Source: Typhlomys cinereus (Eukaryota > Chordata > Mammalia > Rodentia > Platacanthomyidae). From it: DNA of 64,000 nucleotides. A program made the translations under genes and the position numbers. Position 1 is the stretch's first letter; every line of letters starts with the position of its first letter. The stretch lies in the NCBI GenBank assembly GCA_023101885.1, contig JALPQD010000089.1, positions 2,961,087 through 3,025,086 on the forward strand. Direction: 5' to 3'. Of this stretch, positions 24,576 to 37,604 are shown one piece after another. Below the pieces are notes generated by a model, which saw only the letters and a program-made list of their open reading frames with translations, searched no databases and was not told the DNA's origin.

Positions 24576-26845
24576 CATTGGAGAATCTGCTCAAAGAAAA
24601 GTCCACGCTTCTGTCTCACTAGGCAGGGCTGACCGTGATAATAAGTATCTGACACAATATTATGTCTCTTTCACAAAATGAGGAGGCTAGGAAGAGTAAT
24701 GGCAAAAAACTTCACCAAAGATTATTTCTTTTTAGATTATTTTATTATTATTTCTTAATAAATATTTTAGCAGTCTACATGAACTATGTTGTAGCTACAT
24801 CTGACTCTGGGATGAGCATTTCTCTTACATGGTCTCATTTAACAGTGACTGTAATTTTCTGAAGTCTCTGTCATTATCCTAAATTTGTCAACATGAAAGT
24901 CGATCCTACATAACAGAAACACTCTTCTAAATTAAAACCCCAACAAGTGTCAGAAGCAGAATTCAAATCCATATATGCGATTTCAGAATCTGGGCTCTTG
25001 GCATATGCCCTCTGTTTTCTGAGGTTGCATAGGTTTACAATGGTTAAACCAGGAGATGCACACATTCTCTGACTCCCAAGTATCCAATTCATTGCTTCCT
25101 CAGCAACTGATCACCAGGGTTCTCAGATACAGCCTGTGTCTGACACTACATAAGAGTCTTACTCCCCTGTCCCTCACAGCAAGCCTGTGACCACTAAGGA
25201 AAATGGTGTTTCAATTTTCCCTCCGCCAGGGACCTATGAGAGAACAGGCAGAGGAGCTCCCAGGAACAAATCATGTTACCACTGTCCAGTGTTGCAACAC
25301 TGACCCAGTTAGGACCTGAAACTATCAGATGGGAGCTGGGAGCAAGAGCTCAGTGTCAGGATGGAGTTTTGCAAATTTTGCCATCCAATTTATGTTTTTA
25401 GTATTCTGGTCAACAAGACTATGGCGAGGAGGATTATTTCTGCTTGAATAATTTAATTAATTGCTTGAGTCTAAAGGTGTGAAAGTACAACCACAAAGTG
25501 TTGCCATTGGGTCTGTATACACAGTGCCTTTGATCTTTAAAATCCATTTTTGCAAAGGAGTTTTACTCAGTAAAACTTGAGGGAAAGCGACGATGTACTT
25601 TTACCTAGTTTCTTAGTGAGACAAAAAGTTGTGAAAAGATCAACTTTTATAGGAAACGCTGACTGTCCTCATATCACTTAAATTCCTTAAGCTTTAGCCT
25701 CCACATCCAGGCTAGAAGCCTCCTGGAGAGTTCATTCATTCAGTCATTCATTTTTTTCTAAATATTGGCAAAGCATCTACTGTATGCCCAGCTCCTGAAC
25801 CATTGGATGAGTGGCAGATAAAATAGGCAGGGCTTCCAATACTTATATGGATTTATGCAGAATTTATTTGCATACTCTGATCAAATAAGCATGCATTCTC
25901 CACAGGCTATAGTCATTTTGACAGCATGGGATAAACTAGTAGCTCCTGTCATTAGCCTAATTAATGCAAAAGAGCCAGAATAAAGTCAGAGGCTCTAACA
26001 ACAGTTTTAGGAAAATCCAAAGAGATGACTGAATTATCACTTGTGCTTGAATTCAAAGGAGAGAAAAACTGACGAAGTGCCAATCAGACCTTTCTTCTCA
26101 GTGTACCACTTCCCACTTGGCAGATTATGTTACCTGAAGTCTTTCTTACTCTTTTCCCAACAGTGGACATTGGATGTATACAGAGATTCTCAGGTACAAC
26201 GTATTGTTTTATTCTCTGAGGTTAGATGCGAAAGCTTTTGTTCCATTCTTTCCACTCAAATATTCTGCTCTCATACAGAAATAAATATATTCTGAAACTT
26301 CATTCTGTAACTATAGAAACCCTGATCTTCACTGTGCTTCAGTTGGAAACACAAAAGAACTCCCAGTTAGTAAGGCATTTGCTGTTAATTACTGATCTAT
26401 GAATAGCTTAGACTTCATAAACCATTAAGTTTCTATAGATTTGGAATTTTTTCTCTCTCTCTTATTTGCTCTTTTCTTTACCCAGGAAAGGGAAAAAAAT
26501 GAATTTAAAGCTAGCCACATTTAAGCAATGTCATGTTAAACCACTCTACTAAATATTATATTGGCTCAACAGCTATTTAACTGAGGACTTTCTATAGGGT
26601 ATAACTAAGTGACTTGTGGCCCATCCTTGAGAAACATATAACTTTGTATATGTCACAACAGATGAACAGGAGAAAAATAGATGTAACATTGACATAGTGC
26701 TAAAATGGCCTCGGGAAGGGAAAAAAAAAACCTGGCTAACTGGAGACTTGGAAAAATCCGAAACATGCCTCAATTCCTCTTTTCAACCATTGCTTTCAGA
26801 TGAGCACATTTGCAGCTTTATGTTTCCGTCAGTTCCCAAGCCTTT
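24576..26845. other. Intron sequence; weak MIR-like patch near 25735-25815
   Basis: CTACTGTATGCCCAGCTCCTGAACC resembles part of a MIR. No exon seen. Confidence 0.4.
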
Positions 26846-26849
26846 CTCT

Positions 26850-27108
26850 TCTCCACCTCTCTCTCACTTCTCATCATCTCTTGCCATGACCTAAATGATG
26901 GCAACAGCTCCTAAACAGACCCCCCGTGTCCTCTGTTTCCTCACCCTTCAGATCTGTCTTCTCCCTGCGCCAGGATGCTCTACTGAAAATACTAATGTGA
27001 TCCTATCACTTTCTTGGCTTATACCCTTAAAAGTTTAAGAGGACTCTTCAAACACGAAACCTAAGTTCTTGAAGTGGCTTGATTCCCCTTTATATCCGAG
27101 TCTGTGTA

Positions 27109-27159
<51 letters not shown>

Positions 27160-27640
27160 TATGTAAGTATGCCAGTGCATGGAAGCCAGAGGACAACTTT
27201 GGGTCATTCTTCATGTATCATCCCCCTTGTCTCTGCCTCCCCGGCTCTGGAATTATGCACACGTCAGCATGCCTATCTTTTTACATGAATCCTGAGGATT
27301 GAACTCAGCTCCTAGTCTTTCCAAGGCAAGCGCTTTGACAACGGAGGCATCGGCACAGTCTACCCTTTCATTTTTTTGCATCCCAAGGTCTCCTGTAGCC
27401 TACTGCTGCCTTCCCTCCACACTGAGGTTCTGCTCCTGACCTGTTGCCTCTCGCCCTTCACTGTGCTAAGCTCACAGGCGTGCAGCCCCACACCAGGCTT
27501 TAACCTTTTCTCAGGAGCCCTGCAGCTCTCTAGCCTCATCTCGTTTTGTCTGGACCCCACGATAAGTCTTCCCCAGGTTTCTAGCTTACTCGCAGGTCTG
27601 CTGTTCCTTGTCTCCAGAATTCCCATTAAAAAAAAAAAAG
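26850..27640 (+). repeat. L2 LINE remnant interrupted by a SINE
   Basis: The left part (26850-27106) and right part (27358-27640) read like one L2 3' segment. The landmarks are GATCCTATCACTTTCTTGGCTTATACCC before the gap and CTTCCCTCCACACTGAGGTTCTG and CTGTGCTAAGCTCACAGGC after it. The B3-like SINE at 27107-27357 splits it. Confidence 0.5.
27107..27357 (-). repeat. B3-like SINE with (GT)n end
   Basis: (GT)n at 27111-27158 leads into GAAGCCAGAGGACAACTTTGGG and ends CTGAGGATTGAACTCAGCTCC...CAAGCGCTTTGACAACGGAGGCATC. That is the reverse complement of a B3-type SINE including its tRNA-like head. Confidence 0.7.
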
Positions 27641-27889
27641 CATTTTCTTTTCCTTTAATCTCAGAAAAAGTCACACCTCCTCCAAAGAACCCACCCCAAG
27701 ACTTTCCACCCCCATCTCTCCCTCCGGGTGAGATAAGCACACCCACATGACAATCTCCCTGTGGAACATTACGAGTGTTTGTTTAACTCTCGGTTCTCGC
27801 TCAACCATTTCTGTGAACGCTCACTACAATCATGATTAAAACTTGCCTCTTCTTTCAACTGCTCTCAGAGAGTGTCTCAGGGGCAGGCT

Positions 27890-28137
27890 CTGGACAAGGG
27901 AGGAGCAGCCTCCCCACTTACAACTGCCCACTGAAGAGCCACGTATAATACAACAGAAATCCGACTCTCATACCAACACAGACACCCCACGGGGAGCAGT
28001 GAAGGGAGGCGAGGGTGGGAGAATGATGTGTGTACATGGGGAGGTGGAAGAGGAAGGAACTGGGTGGGGAGGGGTCGGAGCAAAGACATAAATCCATTTT
28101 GCTTGTAAATAAAATAAAACTTAAAATAAAATAAAAT
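27890..28137 (+). mobile_element. L1 3' end with A-rich tail
   Basis: A G-rich stretch (GGGAGGCGAGGGTGGGAGAATG) is followed by AAATAAAATAAAACTTAAAATAAAATAAAAT, typical of a truncated rodent L1 3' UTR. No target-site duplication found. Confidence 0.55.
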
Positions 28138-28699
28138 TGTCCTTTTCTTTGTCCCCAGCTTCTTGGTTGATAACATGGTAGACAATTAGCCAGTGAATGA
28201 GTCAAGCGGCAAGTAGATGAGGAATCTGAAGATATGGCAGGATGTTAGGTGTCCTGGGTTTACATATAATTTCAAGTGTTTCATTTTCAAGTTAAGATAT
28301 ATAGAGTAATGTTCTTAAGGAGAAGGGAGGATAAAAGAGTGGAAGGAACCATTTGTGGTCACTTTAGATGTAGGTATTTATGGGAGGTGGCCTCCTTAAA
28401 AAGATTTTGATTGATTCACTTACACATTTCAAAATGGCTCTCTTCCTTCTCTCTTTGTTACTTCCAAATAATATGATTCTCAGTTCAAGGACCAGTAAAA
28501 GTTTCAAGAGACATTATTAGTAGCTTATAGACTTTATTCCAGGATTTTTTTTAATCCTTGACAAAAGAACTGAAATATTTCAGAACATGATTTTCTCTTT
28601 TTCTGTTGTAAGGATAGAAGGATGGAGTGTTCCTTACTTAAGAAAGAACTAAGTCATAAATGATTGTCACATAACTGACTATTTTTGATTTTCTATTAG
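28138..28699. other. Intron sequence before the second SH3 exon
   Basis: Nothing recognised except the branch point (A at 28678) and the acceptor. Confidence 0.5.
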
Positions 28700-28775
28700 G
28701 GTGGAAAGAAAGGAGCGTGCACGATTGAAGACAGTGAAGTTTAATGCGAAGCCTGGAGTGATTGATTCGAAAGGG
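28700..28775 (+). CDS. DLG2: DLG2 exon: end of SH3 and start of HOOK linker
   Basis: This 76-bp exon supplies the last base of an Arg codon and 25 codons, starting VERKERARLKTVKF and ending GVIDSKG. It covers the last SH3 strand region and the start of the basic HOOK segment, which in DLG proteins lies between SH3 and guanylate kinase and can bind calmodulin or protein 4.1. The acceptor is TTTTCTATTAG, with a good branch-point match (ACTGAC, A at 28678) 22 bases upstream. The donor GTAGGT at 28776 is weaker than the GTAAGT donors of the downstream alternative exons. The exon ends on a complete GGG codon (phase 0), so whatever follows must start in phase 0. Both alternative HOOK exons in this window do so. 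Confidence 0.95.
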
Positions 28776-29249
28776 GTAGGTACAAGTTAATGGAACCATT
28801 AAGTTCTCTCACTTGCTGTGGAATTAATGACAATTAACTTTGGGGCTTTTAATAGCAAAGAAATAATAGAGTCACCAGATAGTAGAACATCATTATAAAT
28901 TCATTGCTCAGAAAAATAATGTCATTTCAGATAAAGTGGTTTCGTTATAAATATATGAAATACTGTGGATAAAGTTAGTGATAAACAAAAATGGCATGTT
29001 AATGAAGGTTATATATTGACTGTACTGAAGAAGAAATATAGCTTTGGTGTCTTTCTTATTTTTTAAATCAATGTTTTGGACATTCAGATTTCACAAATAA
29101 CATCTGCTTGTGAGAAAATATATCTAGTTTGACACATACATAAAGTAATGACTGAAATCTGATGTACGTGGATCATTTAAGTGAATATGCGGATTGTTGT
29201 GACAGACACAAGAGCAAAGGAACAACAGCAAAGTATAATTAGCACTCAC

Positions 29250-29890
29250 TCATGTGCACATCTTTCTCAGTAACAGCTTTAAAAGACATATTAGTCCAAA
29301 TAACATACAACTTGCCACTTACATTTGGAGTTGTGCTGCCACAATGTCATCACTCCATAAGGAAACCCTATGGGGATCAACAAACATTTATTTCCCCCAA
29401 CCTCCCACCCCCCACCCAGCTACATGCACCATCTACCTTGGGTCTTCATAGAGATGATCATAAATATTTCGTACAAATGGAATATGGTCTTTTGTGGTTG
29501 CTGACCCCACACTGCATCATTTTTCTTCAAGTTACATTTTATGTTGTGACATGTATAAGTACTTCATGTACAATGCTCCCATAAACACTTCTGTGAAATT
29601 TTTATTTGGACTTTCTAATTTTCATCATGCATAGGCCTCTGTAAAATCGCTGGTCCCTTCAGCAATAGAAAGATGACATGTTCAGCATTTTGTAGATCTG
29701 CCAGGTTCCAACCTGTTTTCCAAGCAATTGCAGCATTTCACACTTCCTCCACCTATGTGTGGTATTACCATTTCCTCACATGCCCACCAGCACGTAGGTC
29801 TTAGATCTCTCATATAGCCACCTTTGTTGTTGGTATGAAGGGTAAAGCACATCATTGTGTATTTGATTTATATTTCACTAATGACTATTG
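29250..29890 (-). repeat. Old L1 (L1M-type) remnant
   Basis: AACCTGTTTTCCAAGCAATTGCAGCATTTCACACTTCC, TGCCCACCAGCACGTAGG and TTCACTAATGACTATTGATGTC follow the reverse strand of the old mammalian L1 3' part. The open frames here are not genes. Confidence 0.55.
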
Positions 29891-29904
29891 ATGTCAAATG
29901 ACTA

Positions 29905-30198
29905 TTGTGTAGGCGTGGGTGTGTATGTATGTGGGTGTATGTGTACAAGTGTAGGTGGGTGTAAAAGATAGCTCTGTGCCTATCTGTGAAGATACAAGGG
30001 TTACTTCCGGAATCATTCTAGATGGCTCTACTTCCTTATTGCTTTTGCTCTAGGGTTTCCCAGACTCTGCCTTTTAGGGCCAGAAATGCAGATGGAGGCC
30101 ATTTCTAACTAGCATTTTTATGTGGAACCTGGGATCTGAACTCAGGTCCTTTTGCTTGTAAGGCAAAGGCTTAACCCCTGAGTCATCTCTCCAAACCC
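29905..30198 (-). repeat. tRNA-derived SINE (family A), reverse strand
   Basis: A GT-rich start, GAATCATTCTAGATGGCTCTACTTCC, AGGGTTTCCCAGACTCTGCC and the head complement CTTAACCCCTGAGTCATCTCTCC are all present. Confidence 0.8.
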
Positions 30199-30424
30199 AG
30201 AACTTCTTTTTGTGTGCTTACTGGTACATCGTCTTTGAAAAATATCTGTTCTTTTTCTTTGCTAATTGTTTAATTGAAATTTTCATGTTGGTCTTGTTGC
30301 TGGATTGAAGTAGCTAAGCAGTTTTCCTGAAGACTCTTTATACAAGAGTATTCTTTGAGATACAAAACATTTCAATTTTGACAAAAACCAATTTCTCTGT
30401 TTATTCTTTAGTTACATGTTGAAA

Positions 30425-31045
30425 AAAACTTTTATTTTTTTCAGTTAGTTTTATTACTTTTTTGCCTAGTTATACAAGCTCAGTAGGTAACCCTCTTCCT
30501 CTCTCTCCCTCCTCCCCTACCCCCCCCACCGCTGGTTGTCCCCCATTCCACTCTTCCCCACCTCCCTCTCACTCCTTTTCCTTCCTCCTCCCCTCTTGGT
30601 GTTTTCTGCCTTCTCCCTCCCATCCCCCAGAGCATCTGTTTATGTGGGTGCTAAATTTCCCTCTAAGTCATCTCGACCACTGAGAGTTCAGGACTCAGTG
30701 GTATAGTTTGGGGTCCCTTCTTGGGCTGCTCACTAGTATGGGAACTCTATTATGACTGTTTAATCCTTGCCTCTAAGGATCCTACTACCTGAAGCTTTCT
30801 CCCCTGTGATGTGTGCTAGACTTTGGGAAGTTGTTGAATGTCAGCCATGGTGCAAGTCAGGCAAGGAAGGTCCAGTCACATTGTGGCTATATCCTGGCTG
30901 CTGCACCCTGACTTGCATTGAATATCTTGCATATTGTTGGTTCTCCCCATCTTTAGGCCCTTACAATCTTGCCACCCCTCTTCTTCAAGGTTCCCTGAGC
31001 TTTAGGATGGGGAGAGCATTTTTATCCCATGACTCTTGAGGGAAA
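30425..31045 (-). mobile_element. L1 3' end, reverse strand, diverged
   Basis: It is related to the element at 3977-4394. Shared landmarks include a C/T-rich block, CATCCCCCAGAGCATC, TCTAAGGATCCTA and GTGCTAGACTTTG. Confidence 0.6.
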
Positions 31046-31313
31046 AGGATTAGATGTCCCTCCCAGGGTATGAACGCTCAGTTGTCTATTCTTTGCTGTC
31101 ACCATTTTTTACAAAAAGAACCATCTGAAATGTACACTGAGTGATTCACTAGTAAATGGACTTAAAAGTATTGAGAATGCAGTTTGATGTAGTGTAGAGT
31201 CTTTTAAAACAAATTGTACTTTAATGAGAGAAGGAAAGAAGAAAGGATTTTCATTTGGTTCCTGTGAGAACATAAAAGTACATCTCCTGTTTTTTTCATA
31301 TATATAGCTGATT

Positions 31314-31315
<2 letters not shown>

Positions 31316-31359
<44 letters not shown>
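31316..31359. repeat. (CA)n microsatellite
   Basis: About 22 perfect units. Confidence 0.97.
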
Positions 31360-31361
<2 letters not shown>

Positions 31362-32384
31362 ATGTTAAATGTGTCATGTATAGGTTTTGAACTTGTACAG
31401 TGCACAAAGTATAGTAGAGACCTTTCTTCCTAAAAGATGTGGCATCAGTGATAGGTCAACCGTCTTTTTGGTAAGGCTAAAATGTACGGCACCCTTGGTT
31501 CAAGTGTATTTGGCAAATGCCATTAGGTGGTAAATGAACTAGAGCTTGAATGTGCTGTTGAAGAGGAGGCATAATAATATGGGAAGCAGGTCCTAAGACT
31601 AAAATTACATCTATACCAGCTTTATACATAGTTCACCATCAAGTCACCATTGTTCTTGGCCTAGTATGCAAAATAACAGCTTGGAACTTTATCAGGATGC
31701 CAGAATAAATTCCATCTCTTGTAGACTTACAGATTGGTAGCGTTTGCTTTCTGTGTTATGTCAAAAAAGATTCTGAGGCCAAATATAACTTCAATCCAAA
31801 TAAGTTACTCCCGATTAGTCATCTTGGACACCATCTTGAGAATTGTTCTCTGCTTCCAATCCCTGGATTCAGTGATTTTTAGGGGGACACCTGTCAACAA
31901 TCCTCCATGAGACTTACTCATGAGTTCATTGGTAATGAAAACAAACTCGCCCAGATTCCCATGAGAACAAAGCAGTATTGGGAAGACTTCTCACTCAAAA
32001 CCAGAAAGAGGAGCAGTGAAGAAAAGTGAGAATGCGCTGAGCAAGGGGGCAGCCTGCAGCTGGATGAAAAGTGGATAGGAGATGATGCTCACATTTTTTA
32101 AAGCTAGGCAAGGACTCCAGAGACCGAGTACTGCTGGAGAGCCCTCGGTGTATGAGTTCTTGGGATAAAAGAAGAGAAGAAATTTCTGAAATGACAGAAT
32201 GGGATGTCTTGATTAACATTGTCCTTGGTTAGTAGAACACTGTTCCAGTTTCTCTTTAAGTTGCTGACATAAATACATGACCAGAACAACTTAGGAGAAC
32301 AAGGAGTTTCACTCTTGCTTAATGATTCTTGGTTACATTTCATCCCACAAAAGGAGAGCTCATGCCAGCATCAGGAACCACACC
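31360..32384. other. Intron sequence, nothing recognised
   Basis: No exon or nameable repeat seen. Confidence 0.4.
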
Positions 32385-32640
32385 ATATCCACAGGAATTG
32401 CTGAGAAGGGACTCATTTTCTTGTTTGCCAGCATGCCTGTCTGCCCAAATCCACCAGCTCCCTCCTACGTATTCACTTGACCAGGAGATGATCCCACCCA
32501 CTACGGTCTGGGTCTTCCCACATCAATTACATAATTTTCCACAAAGTTGCTCAAGGGTGCCTTAATTGAATAATTCCTCACAATATGACTAAAGGCTCAG
32601 CCCTCAATTGTCAAGTTGACACAACTGTAACTGGCATAAG
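32385..32640 (-). repeat. LTR-like dispersed repeat, family B
   Basis: GATCCCACCCACTACGGTCTGGGTCTTCCCACATCAATTA and GGCTCAGCCCTCAATTGTCAAGTTGACACAAC match the copy at 48385-48680, and the reverse complement of 33395-33805. Confidence 0.6.
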
Positions 32641-33014
32641 CACCAAAGTGCCATGATGAACTAAGAGTGAACACTAATGGTTATTGCCTTAGAGTCATGT
32701 AGAACCTCTGGCACCAGCTATGAGAAAGCCTTACCACCAATATGCACAAGAGCAATGAGAATTCAGATTGGTGGGTGTAGCACTGAGCAAAGAGTGCTTT
32801 GCAGAAGAGCTTGGATTTTAATTGGCCTGTTGATATTTGAGTCACTTTTCAGAATATTTTCAAATTCTGCAAAACACCAGATATTGTGTTAGGTATCTTA
32901 TGAGACAGCAAGCAAATTTAAAGATAAGAGCTCTCATCTCATTGAGCGCTAAAGACAAAGGTAGGCAGGCAAATAATAACAATACAATATGAGGACTCTA
33001 CAAACATAGCAAAT

Positions 33015-33120
33015 TAAATTCTGACTTTAAAATTCAAGAGTCTTTAACCTCAAGAAAACTAAATAACTTATCTAAGATGTTGCAGTGAGTAGGTGCAAGA
33101 GTCTGGTTTAAAATCAAATT
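33015..33120 (+). repeat. MIR remnant
   Basis: CCTCAAGAAAACTAAATAACTTATCTAAGATGTTGCAGTGAGTAGG resembles the MIR core. Confidence 0.5.
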
Positions 33121-33394
33121 TCAACAGTGAAACACCTGTGTTTTTCATTATTATATCCTGTATTACTCATGCCCTGGGTAAGAGAGAAAGACTTGAAAGG
33201 AGAAGCAATATTCAAGCAGGATCTTGAGGATGGAGTAAGAGTTTGTCACACAGGCAGGAAAGAGTTACGTATACAAGAATGAAGGGGAGTCAAGCAATCA
33301 AGAGTACTAGCACGAAAGTCATGGTGCCAATTGTAGCAAACGGGGTTGACAAGGAAAAGCAGAAAGTCTGCAAAGACACTTTTATGAGCTTGTC

Positions 33395-33805
33395 ATAGTT
33401 GGGCACAGGTATCAACTTGACAGTTGAGAGTTTGAGCTCTGGGCACATTTGTGGAGAATTAATGGTTGGGTTAAGCCCAGAGCAAACCTGCAGGAGATTG
33501 TCTGGCTGATGGGGAAGGCCCAGCCCATGGTGGGTGGGATTAGGCCCTGGAATAAAATACAGAGAGCTGGTTGAGAGAGTTGGCATCCTTGTGTACACTT
33601 GGCCAGACAAGCTTGTCTGGCAAATAAGGATTGTCCATCTCTCAGCCATTACATGGAAATGGTATGGCCAGTTTCCTCGGTTCTGGTGTTGGTGCATGCT
33701 CTCCCGTCAAGCTGGACTACCGACTGTAACCTGACTATCATAAGAAAATAAATCCCTTGTTCCCTTAGCTATCCAATGGTCATTTATCAGCAACCATGTA
33801 GACTG
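33395..33805 (+). repeat. LTR-like dispersed repeat, family B, forward copy
   Basis: From TATCAACTTGACAGTTGAG through AGGCCCAGCCCATGGTGGGTGGGAT to AAGAAAATAAATCCCTTGTTCCC. It is the forward partner of the reverse copies at 9300, 32385 and 48385. A perfect 20-bp palindrome lies at 33602-33621. Confidence 0.65.
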
Positions 33806-34815
33806 ACTGCAACAGAGCTTTTGGAGCTCATTGAAATCCAAGAGCCAAAAACATGTCCAGGCTTGTCTCCCCACTTTGTGCTTTCTCACATCTGTGTCTG
33901 AGTAGGAAGAGAAGTGGATCATCTTGGCAATAACCTGATTAATTCAAGCCTTCTAGACTCCTAAGATGCATCCTAAGACACAATTGCCTCAATGTCAATA
34001 AAGCCAACATCTCCAAGAAATATCTGTGGAGCAGCTTTGGCGTCTCTCTCAAACCATATTTCATGAACTTCATGACCCCTTGATTTCTTCACTTGTTCTT
34101 TCTTTTCGTCATTCCTCTTCCTGCCAAATATCCTGTCACTTGTTCAGAGGAGTAGGAAGTCACATAATCTTCAGAGTCGAGCTGTTTTGAATTGGAAAAT
34201 CAGTAATTATCCACTAAACTTTCAACACCACCAATGCATATGCAGTGTGCAGTAAGTGTGCATAGAACTGTTCTTTTTCGCACTGTAAATCTTTTCTAAT
34301 ATAAGATAAGATATAAATAATAGTTGGCCCTGTTTATTGTCTGTCTGAACACAAGAGATAGACTCAATGCTATTAAAAGTAGTAAGGGGCAACCAGACCA
34401 TTCCTCTGGGCATTGCTTCCTGCCCACCCCAAGACCCACAGGTGCAAGTCACCCTGAGCTACAGCCCCTGTGTACTGCTGCCCCTCATCCGCTTTCTTCA
34501 TGATTTCCCACAACAGTTCCTCTTTGTTGGCACTGAAACTCTCACAGTCGGGTGCACATTTGGATGGTACACAGATACCAGCCAGAGGACACAGAATTAT
34601 CTGGCTTCTTTTCCACCTTCTAACACATCCGGCAGGATTGACCTGACGAATCAGTTTATCTCCGAGAACATAGTCACAAAATTCCAGGCTTCAGTGGTTT
34701 GACTAAAATTTATTAAAATGAAATAACTAGTTTGTGACTTCAGACTTCGTTGGTGTATAAAAAGGCTTTTGTGACCATGCCTTCAAATAAATAATAAATA
34801 ACAGAAAAGTAGTCA
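33806..34815. other. Intron sequence, nothing recognised
   Basis: No exon seen. The open frame near 34367-34702 shows no motif I recognise. Confidence 0.4.
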
Positions 34816-34817
34816 GA

Positions 34818-35097
34818 GTCTAGAGAGATAGCTTGGTTGGTAAAGTGTTTGTTGTACAAGCGTGAGGAACTGAATTTGATCCCCAAAACCCACCCAAAAG
34901 AGCTAGTGAGTACTTGTAATCTCAGCACTATGCAAGTAGACCCCTTGGGCACTGGTTGGCCAGCTCCAGGTCAGTGAGAGATATCATATCCAAAAAAAAA
35001 AAAAAAAAAGCTGGAGACCACCTGAGGAATGGCATCCAAGGCTGACCTTTCACGTCCACATGTGCACACACGTACACAAGCACACACAGACTCAAAG
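34818..35097 (+). repeat. B3-type SINE, full length
   Basis: The head TCTAGAGAGATAGCTTGGTTGGTAAAGTG, the B-box-like GAATTTGATCCCC and the body GTAATCTCAGCACTATGC, GGCCAGCTCCAGGTCAGTGAGAGA are followed by an internal A18 run and a CA-rich end. This is the standard B3 layout. Confidence 0.8.
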
Positions 35098-37604
35098 AAA
35101 GTAACAATGTAAGTTGTAAAAAGCCAGTTTACATACGCTTCTTAATCACCACCACAGAGCATCAAAGAAAATCATGCTCTTCTTCCACACAGACTGAAAC
35201 TGAAGGTTAGAGAAATAGGACTGAACTCTTGCCTCGCTGATTCTGGAAGGGATTATGTGGTTGCTCCCTGCAACACATTCTTTTTCCTTTGGAGACCATG
35301 TGAGCCTTGTGCAGTAAGAAGAGCGAAGTCAACTGGATTCAGATTAGCTTTGTCAAAACCAGCTCAAGAAGTACATGTGGGGCACATGCCTCCATCCAAG
35401 CGACCTGCCAAAATAAAATGAAGAGATAGGACTGTTTCATTTGTGTAGCATCTACATAGAGTTGTAACTATAAAGAGGCCTAAGTTTAAGATGGAGTTGG
35501 CTTGGGGGGGCAGGCATTCTGGGGGAGAAAATCAGACCCTTCAGAAAGAAGTCATCATACCATAAACCAGGAGGGGCAGAGAACTTGCTCTTAAAACCAG
35601 AGGCGAAAGAAATTCTGACCCTTAAATAGAGAGAACTTGAATTCCTGGCTTTAAAAGAATCAGAAGCACTTATGGGATACAGGAAGCAAAGAGAAGAGGA
35701 TCCGGGATGGATAAGAAACAGCAGTTTCTTTTCTCTGCAAAGAACAGTTAATTAAAGAAAATAAGAGTCAGAATTGAAAGATAGTTCTGATGCCCTCAAA
35801 TTTCCACAAAGCTTGTACTTTTTCCTGCAAGTTATGACCTAGTCATTTGCTCTGTACACAGCTGCTTGAGCGTTCCCCCTCGGCAAAGATCATAGCCTGC
35901 CTGCGTTTATGCCCTCAATGTGTAGTAGCTGCTCTGAGTACTCAGCGACAGGAAAGGGGAAGGGAATGATGAGCTGTCACCTAGAGGGTACTTCGGGGGA
36001 AGCTGACCCTACAAGAAGCTTGAGATGGCTACTGCAGTGTTGAGGGGTAGATTCCGAACATCTGAACTCAAAACAGTGGCGAGAGAAAAGGAAAATCAGA
36101 AACTTTTGCTAGGAAAAAAAAAAGGAATCAGAGAGGATTATCGGCCACCCTTGAGTGTCTGTCCCGTTGGCTCCTAATCATCATCAGTTACCTTTTGCAA
36201 AGCCTTGTGATGCTGATGAGAGAAGGAGGGAATGGGTGAGAGGAAGCTGCAAGAGGGTGACAGCAGCCTCTCTGAGTCACAATGGAGTTGGCATTGAGAA
36301 ACCTCTGTGCTGTCTCTTCGATTCTTGGAACTCTCCACACAGCCGTTGGTTTCCCGCCATGTCATTTACAGATGAAGAAGCTGAGAATCAGTTCTCCAAG
36401 CCTCCAGCATTGGAGAGGAGGCAGGTAAGAAGTTCAGGGGTCAATTAGGTGGCCCATAGACTAAGGTGGGAGGGAAGAAAGGAAGTCCACTGGCCATATA
36501 ACCCAACCCCACCCGCACCCCAGAAGGCAAGCTTTTCCCTCAAAGCTCAGGAATTCAGAAAAGGCCTTTCTTCAATTTCTGTATTGCCGCTTCCTAGTCC
36601 AGGTTCTTCAACAGCTTCGTGACTGCTCTTCCGGGCTCCGGGTTCTCTCCTCCTCTCTCCTGTTCTTTCATAGTTTATGTGATTTTGAACCAGACCCATT
36701 GCTTTACACAAGAACAGAGAAAGAATTCTGCAGGTCTCTGGCCCCGCTCTTTGTATAGCTGCTAAATGACACCTTCAATTGAACATAAAGACATTTGTCT
36801 AAACTCTGAACTCCTAGAAGAACCATCCAACCAGCACACAGATATTTCTCTGAAGCCATATGGGGATGGTTTCCCTACGTGGTCTCAGAGTGCTCCACAA
36901 CCAAGTTCTCTCTCTCTGATACATGGAAGGAGAGTCCTATCTAAACCCCAAAGGCCAGTGGAATGCAGAGAGCATTTTTAAATAAATGAATGCATGTTGT
37001 CTCATGTTGCTTGCACTTGTCAATTTGCTGATGAGGAAATGACTACCCTGTGGAATGGCATAGACAGTCAGTCATGTGTTCTTCATATATTCTAGTGCAC
37101 ACATAGTTCTCATCTCCTCCTAGGTCCAAAAGTACTGCTTTTAAAAATACCAAATTAACCTGTAATCTTACATACAAAATCCAGTATAAAGTTAACTCAA
37201 AAGGGCATATTCATTACACACTCACATACATAAACACATGTGCATGCACACATACACACACAGACATGCATGCATGTACGCACATATGTGCATAGTCCAT
37301 GTTTTATAATGTATCTTAATTTTTTTAAGTTTTTTCTCTTTTTCAACTTAATTCTATTTTTCAGACCACTTATATAACTACATTTATTATTGCTCTACTT
37401 GATTTGGTCTACTTCATGTCCAGGAGAAAATAAAATATTCACAAATTACAAAATTTTAAAAAAGCTTCCAATTTGATGTTGTTTCTATTGCCCAATTAAG
37501 CTGAAGCCTGGAAGGAGTTTGTTAAACTGAAACATCATATGAGTGCTTGTTCCTTGTGCTTGGCCATTTTTCACCAGTTCAGTACTCAAGTTTTTTGCTG
37601 GTTT
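35098..37604. other. Intron sequence; MIR-like patch near 36355-36400
   Basis: CATTTACAGATGAAGAAGCTGAGAATCAG resembles a MIR piece. A CA/TGCA-rich patch spans 37220-37290. No exon seen. Confidence 0.4.

Noticed and set aside
36155..36448. 97-residue open frame as a DLG2 exon or separate gene
   Set aside because: No DLG2 similarity, and it includes a MIR-like patch. The GTAAGA after 36423 is a donor-like sequence without a matching acceptor in a useful phase.
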